Below, piece after piece: positions 27,973 to 38,113 of a stretch of 64,000 bases of DNA (positions are counted from its first letter, which is position 1; each line of letters begins with the position of its first letter). Origin of the DNA: Diaphorobacter aerolatus (GTDB lineage Bacteria; Pseudomonadota; Gammaproteobacteria; Burkholderiales; Burkholderiaceae_C); the NCBI RefSeq assembly GCF_014489535.1, contig NZ_CP060783.1, positions 1,364,001 through 1,428,000 of the forward strand. Reading direction: 5' to 3'. A program made the translations under genes and the position numbers. The notes below the pieces were generated by a model, which was not told where the DNA came from, did no database searches, and saw nothing but the letters and a program-made list of their open reading frames with translations.

Positions 27973-29042
27973 TGAGCTTGCTCTGGGCTGGATTTTTGAT
28001 CGGTTGCGTATTCGGCGTTGCGGCGCGGCTCGGGCGTTTCTGCCTGCTTCGCGGACTGCGCCAGACGCTAGCGCTGGACGGCGAGCAGCGCAGCGGCGCG
28101 CCCGCGCTCCAGGCCTTTGCCCTGGCGCTGGCGACGGCACTTCTGATGTCGCAACTGCTGGCCGAAAGAGGCCAGATCGACCTGACCACCGCACAGGTCG
28201 TGCGCAGCAGCTTTTCGTGGTTCGGCGCGCTGATCGGCGGGCTGCTGTTCGGCGGTGGCATGGCGCTTGCACGCAGTTGCGGCGCGCGCTCGCTGGTGCT
28301 GCTCGCGGGTGGCAATCTGCGCTCGCTGGTCACGCTGCTGTGCCTTGGCGCGGCCGCGCAGGCCTCGCTCACGGGCGTTCTCGTGCCCGCGCGCCAGTGG
28401 GTGCAGGGCTTTGGAAAGCTCTCGCTGGAGCACGCAACGCTGCCCGCGCGGCTGCTTGCAAACGGCTTTTCCGCGACCGCCACATTGGCGCTTGCCACCG
28501 GATTGCCGGTGCTGGCACTGCTTTTCTACGCGCTGAGAAAACCCGAGTTGCGCCGCAGCCCCGTGCAGTGGATCGCAGCGCTCGTGATCGGCGCGCTCGT
28601 GGCGGCGGGCTGGTGGATCACGGCCTACTTCAACTTCGAATCGTTCGAGCCGGTGCCGCTGACGTCGTTGAGTTTCGTGGGTCCGGTGGCCGAAGGGCAG
28701 CTCTACCTGCAACTCGCCGTGGGCCGCGCATTCAGCCTCGGGCCAGCGATGGTTGCCGGCACGCTCGTCGGCGCTTTCGTCGCGGCACTGTTGTCGCGCA
28801 CCGCGCGGCTCGAGGGATTTGACGGTGCATCGCGCATGCTGGCCTCGGCCACCGGCGGCCTGCTCATGGGCTTTGGCGGCGTTCTGGCCGTGGGCTGCTC
28901 CATCGGTCAGGGCCTCACCGGGCTTTCCACGCTCGCGTTCGCGAGCTTTCCTGCCGTCGCCGGCATCGTCATCGGTGCGCTCGCCACGCTTGCGCTGCAA
29001 GCCAGAACACCATTCGGTCAACAAGGAAGTCTTCAAGCATGA
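27969..29042 (+). CDS. YeeE/YedE family sulfur-compound transporter
   Basis: 357 aa, about ten membrane segments, with two inverted halves. Conserved Cys-bearing motifs are LARSCGARSLVLLAGGN and LAVGCSIGQGLTGLS, the sulfur path seen in YeeE thiosulfate transporters. It overlaps both neighbours by ATGA-type junctions, so it belongs to the sulfide oxidation operon. It may move thiosulfate or another reduced sulfur species across the inner membrane; direction unknown. Confidence 0.9.
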   Translation: MMSLLWAGFLIGCVFGVAARLGRFCLLRGLRQTLALDGEQRSGAPALQAFALALATALLMSQLLAERGQIDLTTAQVVRSSFSWFGALIGGLLFGGGMALARSCGARSLVLLAGGNLRSLVTLLCLGAAAQASLTGVLVPARQWVQGFGKLSLEHATLPARLLANGFSATATLALATGLPVLALLFYALRKPELRRSPVQWIAALVIGALVAAGWWITAYFNFESFEPVPLTSLSFVGPVAEGQLYLQLAVGRAFSLGPAMVAGTLVGAFVAALLSRTARLEGFDGASRMLASATGGLLMGFGGVLAVGCSIGQGLTGLSTLAFASFPAVAGIVIGALATLALQARTPFGQQGSLQA

Positions 29043-30379
29043 AACGTCGCAATTTCCTCATCACACCGCCCGCACTCGCATTGGGCGCTGCTGCTGCTGT
29101 CGCGCCGGGCCTCTTTATGGCCGCGCCGACCATCATCACGCCGCAGTCGCGCATCCTGCCGCGCGAGGGCAAGGGCGCGCGCATCGTGGTCTGCGGAGGC
29201 GGCTGGGGCGGGCTGACGGCGGCCCGTTACCTGCGCGAGCTGATTCCAACGTCCGACGTGGTGCTGCTGGAGCGCAACCCCACGTTCTGGTCCGGCCCGA
29301 TGAGCAACAAGTGGCTGATCGACGTGGTGAACACCGATTTCGTGAACCACGACATGCTGCGCCCTGCCAACAAATACGGCTACAGGCTGCTGCAGTGCGA
29401 GGTCAACGGTTTCGAGCGCGACAAGAAGCTGGTGCGCACCTCGCACGGCGTGATCGACTACGACTACCTGATCCTCTCGGGCGGCATCCGCAACGACTAC
29501 GAAGCCTGGTTCGGCAACGATCAGCGCGCGATCAACCACACGCGCAAGCACTTCCCCAACGCCTACATACCGAATCAGGAAATGTTCGCGCTCAAGCGCA
29601 AGGTCAAGGACTTCCGTGGCGGCACGCTCGTGATGACGCTGCCCCCGCCGCCGCACCGCTGCCCGCCCTCGCCCTACGAGCGCGCATGCCTGATCGCCTG
29701 GCACATCAAGACGCACAAGATTCCGGGCAAGATCGTGATCCTCGATCCCAAACCGAAGATCGGACCGATCGGCACGGGCTACAAGCAGGCCTTCGACGAA
29801 CTGTATCCCGACATCATCACGCACGTGCCCAATGCGCACGTGCAGGAGGTCGATCCGTTCAACCGCAGGATCAAGACGGCCGCCGGTGAATTCAGGTTCG
29901 ACGATGCGATTCTCATGCCGCCGCAACAGGCCGCCGAAATGGTCTGGAGCGCCGACCTCATTGGCAAGACGCCGGACGGCAAGCCCACCGGCTGGGCCGA
30001 CATGAACACGCGCATGTTCAACGCCCGCACCGATGAGAACGTGTATTTCGTCGGTGACCTGATGGGCACGATTTCCGATCAGTTCGGCCACTACCCCAAG
30101 AGCGGCCATGTTGCCAACTACATCGGCAAGATCGTCGCGACCAATATCGCGCAGCGCGTGGCTGGCAAGGAAGTGACGCTGCTCCTGCCCGACAACCTCT
30201 GCTACATGATGGTGAACGGCGATCCGCAGGAGGAAATTTCGGTGAAGTTCGAGTACGAGGTCGATGCCACCGGCAAGGTCATCCAGACCCAGATCGACAT
30301 GGACGTGCGCAACACCGACATGGTCAAGGAAGACTTCGCATGGGCGCGCAGCAAGTTCAGCGACTTCCTGGCGATCTGA
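29039..30379 (+). CDS. FccB-like sulfide dehydrogenase flavoprotein, second copy
   Basis: 446 aa. Tat signal (MKRRNFLITPPALALG), FAD loop IVVCGGGWGGLTAARYL, Cys in PHRCPPSPYERACLIA and in DNLCYMMVNG, and a C-terminal domain of the same family as the first copy. The two flavoproteins flank the transporter gene and are clearly diverged (FTCPFSN in the first, FWSGPMSN here), so this is not a recent duplication. It may pair with another cytochrome or act on a different sulfur compound. Confidence 0.9.
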   Translation: MKRRNFLITPPALALGAAAAVAPGLFMAAPTIITPQSRILPREGKGARIVVCGGGWGGLTAARYLRELIPTSDVVLLERNPTFWSGPMSNKWLIDVVNTDFVNHDMLRPANKYGYRLLQCEVNGFERDKKLVRTSHGVIDYDYLILSGGIRNDYEAWFGNDQRAINHTRKHFPNAYIPNQEMFALKRKVKDFRGGTLVMTLPPPPHRCPPSPYERACLIAWHIKTHKIPGKIVILDPKPKIGPIGTGYKQAFDELYPDIITHVPNAHVQEVDPFNRRIKTAAGEFRFDDAILMPPQQAAEMVWSADLIGKTPDGKPTGWADMNTRMFNARTDENVYFVGDLMGTISDQFGHYPKSGHVANYIGKIVATNIAQRVAGKEVTLLLPDNLCYMMVNGDPQEEISVKFEYEVDATGKVIQTQIDMDVRNTDMVKEDFAWARSKFSDFLAI

Positions 30380-30382
30380 GCC

Positions 30383-30883
30383 ATGACAGCTTCCACACAC
30401 ACCCATCTCACGCGACGCACGCTGGTTGCCAGCGCCGTGGGCGCGGGCGCGACGCTGGCGCTTCCTGCCCTCGCGCAAAGTCCTGCCAGAGCACCGCTCG
30501 TGGGCGCGCTCGCACCCAATCCCGCCGAGTTCAAGAAGGCATTCGATGAATTCACTGGTGGCCGGGCACCGAAAACCGGGGGCCTGCTGCTCGACGTCTC
30601 CATGCTCGCCGACAACCCGAGCGCCGTGCCGGTGAAGGTGAAGCTCGAGCAGCCCATCAGCGACACGGACTGGTGCGAGGAAATCATCGTGCTGGCCGAA
30701 CTCAATCCGTCGCCGCTCGCCTGCCGCATGAAGTTCACGCAAGCGAACGGAACGGCAGAGGCGGCGGTGCGCGTGCGCCTGTCGCAAACCCAGACCATCC
30801 ACGCGCTCGCCCGCATGAAGAGCGGACAGTTGTTCGCCGCAAGCCAGGCCGTCACCGTGGCTGCCAGCGGCTGCGGCATGTGA
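30383..30883 (+). CDS. soxY: Sulfur carrier protein SoxY
   Basis: 166 aa. Tat-type signal (THLTRRTLVASAVGAGA), Ig-like SoxY domain (PVKVKLEQPISDTDW), and a C-terminal end ASGCGM. The penultimate Cys is where sulfur is bound during oxidation; the canonical tail is GGCG followed by one or two small residues, so the Ser and final Met are mild variants. It partners with SoxZ encoded next. No soxA, soxX, soxB or soxCD lies in the window. Confidence 0.92.
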   Translation: MTASTHTHLTRRTLVASAVGAGATLALPALAQSPARAPLVGALAPNPAEFKKAFDEFTGGRAPKTGGLLLDVSMLADNPSAVPVKVKLEQPISDTDWCEEIIVLAELNPSPLACRMKFTQANGTAEAAVRVRLSQTQTIHALARMKSGQLFAASQAVTVAASGCGM

Positions 30884-30897
30884 AAGGGGCCGCAGCC

Positions 30898-31244
30898 ATG
30901 AACAACAACAACAACAACAACAACAAACCGCCGCGCATCTGGATCAGCAATGCCACGCCCAAAAAGGGCGAGATCGTCCGCGTCCGCGCGCAGATCGAGC
31001 ATGTCATGGAGAGCGGCTTGCGTACCGACGCCGAAGGAAAGATCCGCCGCGCAACATCGTCGTGCTGTTCGAGGCCAGACTCGGCGATACCCCGCTGTTC
31101 GTGTGGGAACCGGGCATCAGCATCTCGCAGAATCCCTATATCGAATTCACCTTTCTCGCGCGCGAGAGCGGCGAGGTGCGTTTCTTCTGGAGGGATGACA
31201 CGGGGCAGACGCTGACCGCGAAAAAACCGATCACCGTCGGCTGA
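30898..31244 (+). CDS. soxZ: Sulfur oxidation partner SoxZ; one frameshift, probably sequence error
   Basis: Repaired length is 115 aa. It opens with eight Asn codons, then PPRIWISNATPKKGEIVRVR and HVMESGLRTDAEGKI; after a shift in 31042-31052 it continues NIVVLFEARLGDTPL and NPYIEFTFLARESGEVRF. SoxZ binds SoxY and supports transfer of sulfur intermediates in the periplasm. It has no own signal peptide; SoxYZ is usually exported as a complex through the SoxY Tat signal. One added C restores KIPPRNIVV. Confidence 0.9.
30901..30924 (+). repeat. (AAC)8 microsatellite at the start of soxZ
   Basis: Eight perfect AAC codons follow the start codon directly, encoding poly-Asn. Copy-number change would stay in frame and alter only the N-terminal tail. 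Confidence 0.95.
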
Positions 31245-31277
31245 TCCTAAGGTGCAATACTCCGCTCCCGTAACCCC

Positions 31278-31607
31278 ATGACCACCGCACACCCCTGCCT
31301 TAGCTGCGGCGCCTGTTGCGCCAGTTTCCGCGTCGATTTCTCCATCGAGGAAACCCAGGCGCATGGCGGCAGCGTTCCCGACGGACTGGTGGTTTCGGTC
31401 ACCGAATTCACATCGCGCATGCGCGGCACCGATCACGCGTCGCCGCGTTGCGCCGCGCTCACGGGCACGGTGGGCGAAAAGGCGGCGTGCGGAATCTACG
31501 AATGGCGACCATCACCGTGCCGCGAGTTCGAGGCGGGCTCGGATGCCTGCATCCGCGCACGCACCCGCAGGCACTTGCCGCCGTTGCCGGAAGGCTTTGT
31601 TGCATGA
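31278..31607 (+). CDS. YkgJ-family cysteine cluster protein
   Basis: 109 aa. The Cys pattern CLSCGACCASFRV at the N-terminus, plus later Cys residues (PRCAAL, ACGIYEWRPSPCREF), fits the CxxCxxCC zinc- or iron-binding YkgJ family. Cytoplasmic and small. The last codons overlap kynB by an ATGA junction. Biochemical function is not established for the family. Confidence 0.85.
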   Translation: MTTAHPCLSCGACCASFRVDFSIEETQAHGGSVPDGLVVSVTEFTSRMRGTDHASPRCAALTGTVGEKAACGIYEWRPSPCREFEAGSDACIRARTRRHLPPLPEGFVA

Positions 31608-32254
31608 CCCGGCAGCAGACATCGCAGCGCCGCATCTGGGACATCTCGGCGCCGGTCCGCGTCGGAACGCCGGTGTTTCCGGGCGACACCGAATACGCGC
31701 AGCAATGGAGCGCCACGATTTCGCCGACCTCGCCGGTCAACGTCGCAACGATCACGCTTTCGCCGCACGTCGGCACGCATGCCGATGCGCCCCTGCATTA
31801 CGACGCCGCCGGAGCGTCCATCGGCCATCTGGCGCTTGATGCCTACATCGGACCGTGCCGCGTGATCCATGCGATGGGATGCGGCCCGCTGATTCAGTGG
31901 GAACACATCGCCCATGCCGTCGACGACCGTCTGCCGGAACGTGTGCTGGTGCGCACCTACCTTCGCATGCCGGTTGATCGCTGGGACGCCGATCTCACCG
32001 GCTTTGCACCGGACACCATCGAGCGGCTTGCCGATTGCGGCGTGAGACTCGTCGGCATCGACACGGCCAGCATCGACCCCGCCGCCAGCGAGACGCTCGA
32101 AAGCCATCAGGTCATTCGCCGCCGCGACCTGCGCGTGCTTGAAAATCTCGTGCTCGATGACGTGGCTGAAGGCGACTACGAGTTAGTCGCGCTGCCACTT
32201 AAATTGGTCTCCTGCGATGCATCTCCGGTGCGCGCGATTCTTCGTGCCTTGTGA
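31604..32254 (+). CDS. kynB: Kynurenine formamidase
   Basis: 216 aa. Begins at the ATG overlapping the preceding stop. Contains the family metal motif SPHVGTHADAPLHYD (HxGTHxDxPxH), preceded by RVGTPVFPGDTEY. It hydrolyses N-formylkynurenine in the tryptophan-to-anthranilate route. The usual partners kynA and kynU are not in the window. The cyclase-family fold also includes other amidohydrolases, but the length and motifs fit KynB well. Confidence 0.9.
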   Translation: MTRQQTSQRRIWDISAPVRVGTPVFPGDTEYAQQWSATISPTSPVNVATITLSPHVGTHADAPLHYDAAGASIGHLALDAYIGPCRVIHAMGCGPLIQWEHIAHAVDDRLPERVLVRTYLRMPVDRWDADLTGFAPDTIERLADCGVRLVGIDTASIDPAASETLESHQVIRRRDLRVLENLVLDDVAEGDYELVALPLKLVSCDASPVRAILRAL

Positions 32255-32267
32255 GCGCTGGCTGCGT

Positions 32268-33671
32268 TCACAGAAACAGGTTGATCATGGCCATCAGGGT
32301 CACGGCAAAAAGATCAATGGCCAACACCATCACCTGAATCCAGCGCCGGTGCAACACGGCTTGCGCGGGAGCGAGATGGCAGGCCATTTCGATCTTGCCC
32401 GGCGAGGCCATCAGCAGCAACGCCGCACTCACGTTGTGCACCGCCATGAAGGGCAGGACCTGCACGTTCAAGGCCTGTGCGATCTCGGCCTGAGTTGCCG
32501 CGAACATCGCATTTGCCCCGGTGTTGGAGCCGGTCACGAAGCCTCCCAGAGCACCCACGAACGGCGCGGCAAACAGATACCAGCGGCCTCCTGCGGCCAG
32601 GGCGTGTGCCAACTGGGTCGCCATGCCCGAGACCGCCATCAACACGCCCATCGCAATGAAGAGACCGGTGACCGGCGCCACCTGGGTCCATGAACGAAAC
32701 GCCGTCCTGAGCGAGGCAGCAGGAGGCATGGCGCGCGAGAAATACAGCGCGGCAATGAACAGCCACAGCGCGGGCGATGCGAGCACGTGCCACTGCGGCG
32801 GCAGATGCAGCCATCGCCCCGCAAGCCCCACGATCAACACGCCCGCCAACAGCACGCCGTATGCAGCGAGCGCGCGCTGGCCGACAGGCGCGAGCGGCGG
32901 CAGCGCCGCAGCATGCGCCTTGCGCCTGCCGCGCCACAGATGCAGCGCAATCATCGCAAGCGCCCCGAGCGCACCCGCAGGGGCCGTGCCCACCGTCGCA
33001 TTGAAGAAGCTCACCGCGAGCGTCAGCAGCAGGCCGGAAACGACTCCCAGCCACACTCCCGCTGCGCGTTCTCCCACGGGGCTTGCGAGCCATGCGGCAA
33101 CGACACCCGTCACCACGAACGGAATCACGCTCACATAGGCCGATGCAAGCCCGAGCGCGTCGAGCGACAGGCCCGCCATCGTCGCCGCGATCAGCGTGCC
33201 CGGCCCCATCGATCCCCAGGGCACGGCGCACAGGCCGAGCAGGCCGATCACCGCCACCTTGCGGGCAGACAGTCCGCAATGCACGAGCAACGGTATGCCA
33301 ATGGTGATGCCGATGCCAAACCCGGTCAGGGACTCGGCAAACGGCGTGACGCCATGCACCACCAGCAGCACCGCCGCCGCGCCATTCCCGGTCTGCCCGA
33401 GAATCCATTGCGCAAGCGCCTTCTGCGCACCCGCCTCGCGGAGCACCTCCGACAGCAGCAGTCCGCCGCCAACGATCATCAGCACCTCGACAAGCACCGG
33501 CAACCACTGCGCCGCAGCGCGCCATGCCGCGTCCGCGCTCAACGGAAAGGCCAGCGCAATCGCCAACACGGACAACAGCACACCGGCAATGGCCGCATGC
33601 AGGGACCGCATCCCGAGCAGCAGCGCAATGATCACGGCCAGCACGGGCAAGGCACTCAGGAACAGGGTCAT
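32268..33671 (-). CDS. L-lactate permease family transporter (LctP)
   Basis: 467 aa, about 12-14 membrane segments. Family motifs are visible: TPFAESLTGFGIGITIGIP and GGFVTGSNTGANAMFAATQ. Members carry lactate, glycolate or related 2-hydroxy acids with protons. It is divergent from an XRE/cupin regulator only 72 bases away, which probably controls it. Shorter than E. coli LldP (about 550 aa), so the substrate may differ. Confidence 0.88.
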   Translation of the reverse strand: MTLFLSALPVLAVIIALLLGMRSLHAAIAGVLLSVLAIALAFPLSADAAWRAAAQWLPVLVEVLMIVGGGLLLSEVLREAGAQKALAQWILGQTGNGAAAVLLVVHGVTPFAESLTGFGIGITIGIPLLVHCGLSARKVAVIGLLGLCAVPWGSMGPGTLIAATMAGLSLDALGLASAYVSVIPFVVTGVVAAWLASPVGERAAGVWLGVVSGLLLTLAVSFFNATVGTAPAGALGALAMIALHLWRGRRKAHAAALPPLAPVGQRALAAYGVLLAGVLIVGLAGRWLHLPPQWHVLASPALWLFIAALYFSRAMPPAASLRTAFRSWTQVAPVTGLFIAMGVLMAVSGMATQLAHALAAGGRWYLFAAPFVGALGGFVTGSNTGANAMFAATQAEIAQALNVQVLPFMAVHNVSAALLLMASPGKIEMACHLAPAQAVLHRRWIQVMVLAIDLFAVTLMAMINLFL

Positions 33672-33707
33672 GACATCCAGAAATGGTTTGGGTTAAAATT
33701 ACCTATC

Positions 33708-33723
33708 CGCAAGTTTATTTGCG
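33708..33723. promoter_or_regulatory. Inverted repeat in the lctP/regulator divergent gap
   Basis: CGCAA-N6-TTGCG lies midway between the two start codons, the natural place for an operator of the divergently encoded XRE/cupin regulator. AT-rich surroundings (GTTAAAATTACC) could supply a promoter. Confidence 0.5.
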
Positions 33724-33743
33724 CATCAGAAATTTATCAAGTC

Positions 33744-34318
33744 ATGAATAAATCCACCAGTTCCGAGGAAACCGATTCCGATGTGCTGTTTGGTCTGGCC
33801 GTGCGTGCAAGGCGCGCGCAGCTCGGCATCACGCTCGATCAGTTGGCCGAAGCCAGCGGCGTTTCATCGGGCGCGTTGTCACGCGTGGAGCGTGGCCTGC
33901 TCGGAGCGAGCCTGCGTAACGCGACGGCCATTGCACGCGGTCTGGATTGCGATATCGGTGAATTGCTGCAAGTGAGCGAGGGCCCGCAGGTCACGCGCGC
34001 CAACGCCCACCAGCGCATCGTGCATGCCGATACCGGGGTGGAGCGCATCGCGCTCGGCAAACCCGCGCCGGGGCTTGTCGTGGTGCAGTACGAGCTTCCC
34101 CGGGCGCCGAGTCCAGCCACTTCGCCGCACACCGCGCCGGAACGCGCGAGATGTTCTACATCCTCAAGGGCAGCGTGCGCGTGTTCGCGGGCACGCAAAG
34201 CGTGCTGCTGCGCGCTGGCGACACGGCGATCATCACCATGGATTCCGAGCATCGCTTCGTCAACGAGGGAGGCGGTGCGGCGCGCCTGATACTGCTTGTA
34301 TCGAGTCCGGTTGCGTGA
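33744..34318 (+). CDS. XRE-family regulator with cupin domain; one frameshift, probably sequence error
   Basis: Repaired length is 191 aa. Residues about 15-75 are an HTH_3 domain (AQLGITLDQLAEASGVSSGA, LSRVERGLLGASL); the C-terminal half is a cupin (EMFYILKGSVRVFAGTQ, LLRAGDTAIITMDSEHRF). The frames join by adding one C to CCCC 34098-34101, giving ELPPGAESSHFAAHRAGTRE. This architecture usually represses a neighbouring catabolic or transport gene in response to a small molecule bound in the cupin. It is divergent from the lactate-permease-like gene. Confidence 0.88.
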
Positions 34319-34333
34319 GTGTTGCCCGCGCGA

Positions 34334-36372
<2,039 letters not shown>

Positions 36373-36407
36373 CGGAGACTGCCTGAAATTCCTGTGTTCC
36401 AAATACG

Positions 36408-36430
36408 AAAAGCCGCCCGGGGCGGCCTTT
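36408..36430 (-). terminator. Terminator after the first BMP-family gene
   Basis: On the minus strand, GGCCGCC / GGCGGCT around a 3-base loop, followed by TTTT, 54 bases past the stop at 36484. It separates that gene from the Rieske/deaminase pair. Confidence 0.65.
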
Positions 36431-36483
36431 GGAGCGTGCGGCGATCTTACGCGAAGTGCGTGTGATGGGCTCGCAGACGCGGC

Positions 36484-37649
36484 TTACTTGCCACCCGGCA
36501 CCTTGCCTTCCACGCCCTTGACGTAGAAGTTCACGCCCTTGAGGAAGGTATCGTCGGCGACGGCTCCTGCCGCCAGCAGTTCCTTGCCGTCCTGCGCGGC
36601 GATGGGGCCCTTCCAGATCGAGAAGCTGCCGTCTGCGAGACCCTTCTTCACTTCCTCGACCTTGGCCTTCACTTCGGGAGGAACGTCGGCAGCCAGCGAG
36701 ACGATGTCGATGGCGCCTTCCTTCACGCCCCACCACGATTGCTTGGTGGCCCATTTGCCGTCCAGCGCTTCCTTGGTGGTCTTGATGTAGTAGCCCGCCG
36801 GGTTGAAGATCGCCGAGCCCAGGTGTGCCTTGGGACCGTAGGCGGTCATGTCGGAATCCCAGCCGAAGGCGCGCTTGCCTTTTTCTTCCGCCGTCTTCAG
36901 CACCGCGGCGGAATCGGTATTCTGGAAAAGGATGTCGGCCCGCCGTTGATCAGCGAAGTCGCGGCTTCGGTCTCCTTGGGCGGGGCGAACCATTCGTTCA
37001 CCCACACGACCTTGGTCGTGATCTTCGGGTTCATCGACTGCGCGCCCAGCGTGAAGCTGTTGATGTTGCGAAGCACTTCGGGAATCGGCACGGAGCCGAC
37101 CACGCCCAGCGTGTTGGACTTGGTCATCGCGCCCGCGATGATGCCCGCGAGGTACGCGCCCTCATACGTGCGGAAGTCGTAAGTCGCGGAGTTCGGACCG
37201 CTCTTGTAGCCGGTCGCGTGCTCCCATTTCACGTCGGGAAATTCCGCAGCGAGCTTCTGGATCACGTCCATGTAGCCGAAGGTCGTGCCGAAGATCAGCT
37301 TGTTGCCCTGCGTGGCCATGTCGCGCAGCACACGCTCGGCATCGGCACCTTCCGGCACGCTTTCCACATAGGAGGTCTTGATCTTGTCGCCGAGTTCCTT
37401 TTCCAGCGCCTTGCGCGCGGTGTCGTGCGCAAACGTGTAGCCACCATCGCCCACCGGACCCACGTAAGCGAACGCGATCTTCAACGGCTCATTGGCCGCC
37501 GCCGGCGCGGAAGCCGCAGGTGCCGACGCCGTGGAAGCGGCAGGCGCGTCGTCCTTCTTGCCACAGCCCGTCAGCGCAGCAGCCGCCGCCACCGCCACCG
37601 CCGACAGCGTCGCGACCTTGATCAGTGAACGTTTTTGGAGATCCGTCAT
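36484..37649 (-). CDS. BMP-family nucleoside/purine-binding lipoprotein; one frameshift, probably sequence error
   Basis: Repaired length is 388 aa from the ATG at 37649 (AGAGGAA upstream). Lipoprotein signal ending ALTGCGKK, an Ala/Pro-rich linker, then the PnrA/BMP fold (IAFAYVGPVGDGGYTFAHD, YEGAYLAGIIAGAMTKS). The frame is restored by one G in the CCC at 36939-36941. BMP proteins bind nucleosides or purine bases for ABC uptake. It is very similar to the next gene upstream and has its own terminator, so it may widen substrate range of the same transporter. Confidence 0.9.
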
Positions 37650-37830
37650 CGTGAGATTCCTCTGTTGAATAGTGAGAAAGCGCAATAAACCAATGATTTC
37701 AGCAGCGCGAGCCCTGCTCTACGTCAATGTTCGGCCTATAGCAAATATATGCATAAATCAGGCCAAGATGGAGTGGGGTGACGGAATTTTGACAGCCGTG
37801 TTGTTTGAATGCGCAGCAGCCCTCACCCCG

Positions 37831-37853
37831 CCCTCTCCGCAAGCGGGCGAGGG
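37831..37853. repeat. Extragenic CCCTCTCCGC-type hairpin
   Basis: CCCTCTCCGCAAGCGGGCGA folds through CCGC/GCGG and CCCTC/GAGGG. This is a sequence class often seen scattered between genes in proteobacteria. A related hairpin serves as the terminator at 38052-38082. It lies in the 464-base gap 37650-38113, which shows no gene. Confidence 0.55.
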
Positions 37854-38051
37854 GGCAATACCGAATGGCTGGCCGTACAAAGACTGCCCAAGCGGGAAAC
37901 GACCACACCCCTCGGCCGGAGCGTGCCTGCGCAGCCCACATGGCCTCTGAACCCACAGCACCAACGGCAAGCGTGAGCAACAACGCATGAGAGGCCGTAT
38001 TGCCGCCCCAAAACGACAAGCCATCGAAGCCGCAAAGGCTTCGTAACACCC

Positions 38052-38082
38052 AAAAAAAACCCTCTCCGCGTGCGGCAGAGGG
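38052..38082 (-). terminator. Intrinsic terminator after the second BMP-family gene
   Basis: On the minus strand, CCCTCTGCCGC / GCGGAGAGGG with a short loop is followed by eight T residues, about 32 bases after the stop at 38114. Confidence 0.85.
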
Positions 38083-38113
38083 CAGTAGAAAAAGAAAGAA
38101 AGAAACGGACGCC

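Noticed and set aside
32787-33743. Plus-strand open frame leading into the XRE regulator
   Set aside because: It is the antisense of the lactate-permease-like gene; the regulator's HTH starts after the ATG at 33744, and the upstream residues are shadow-like.
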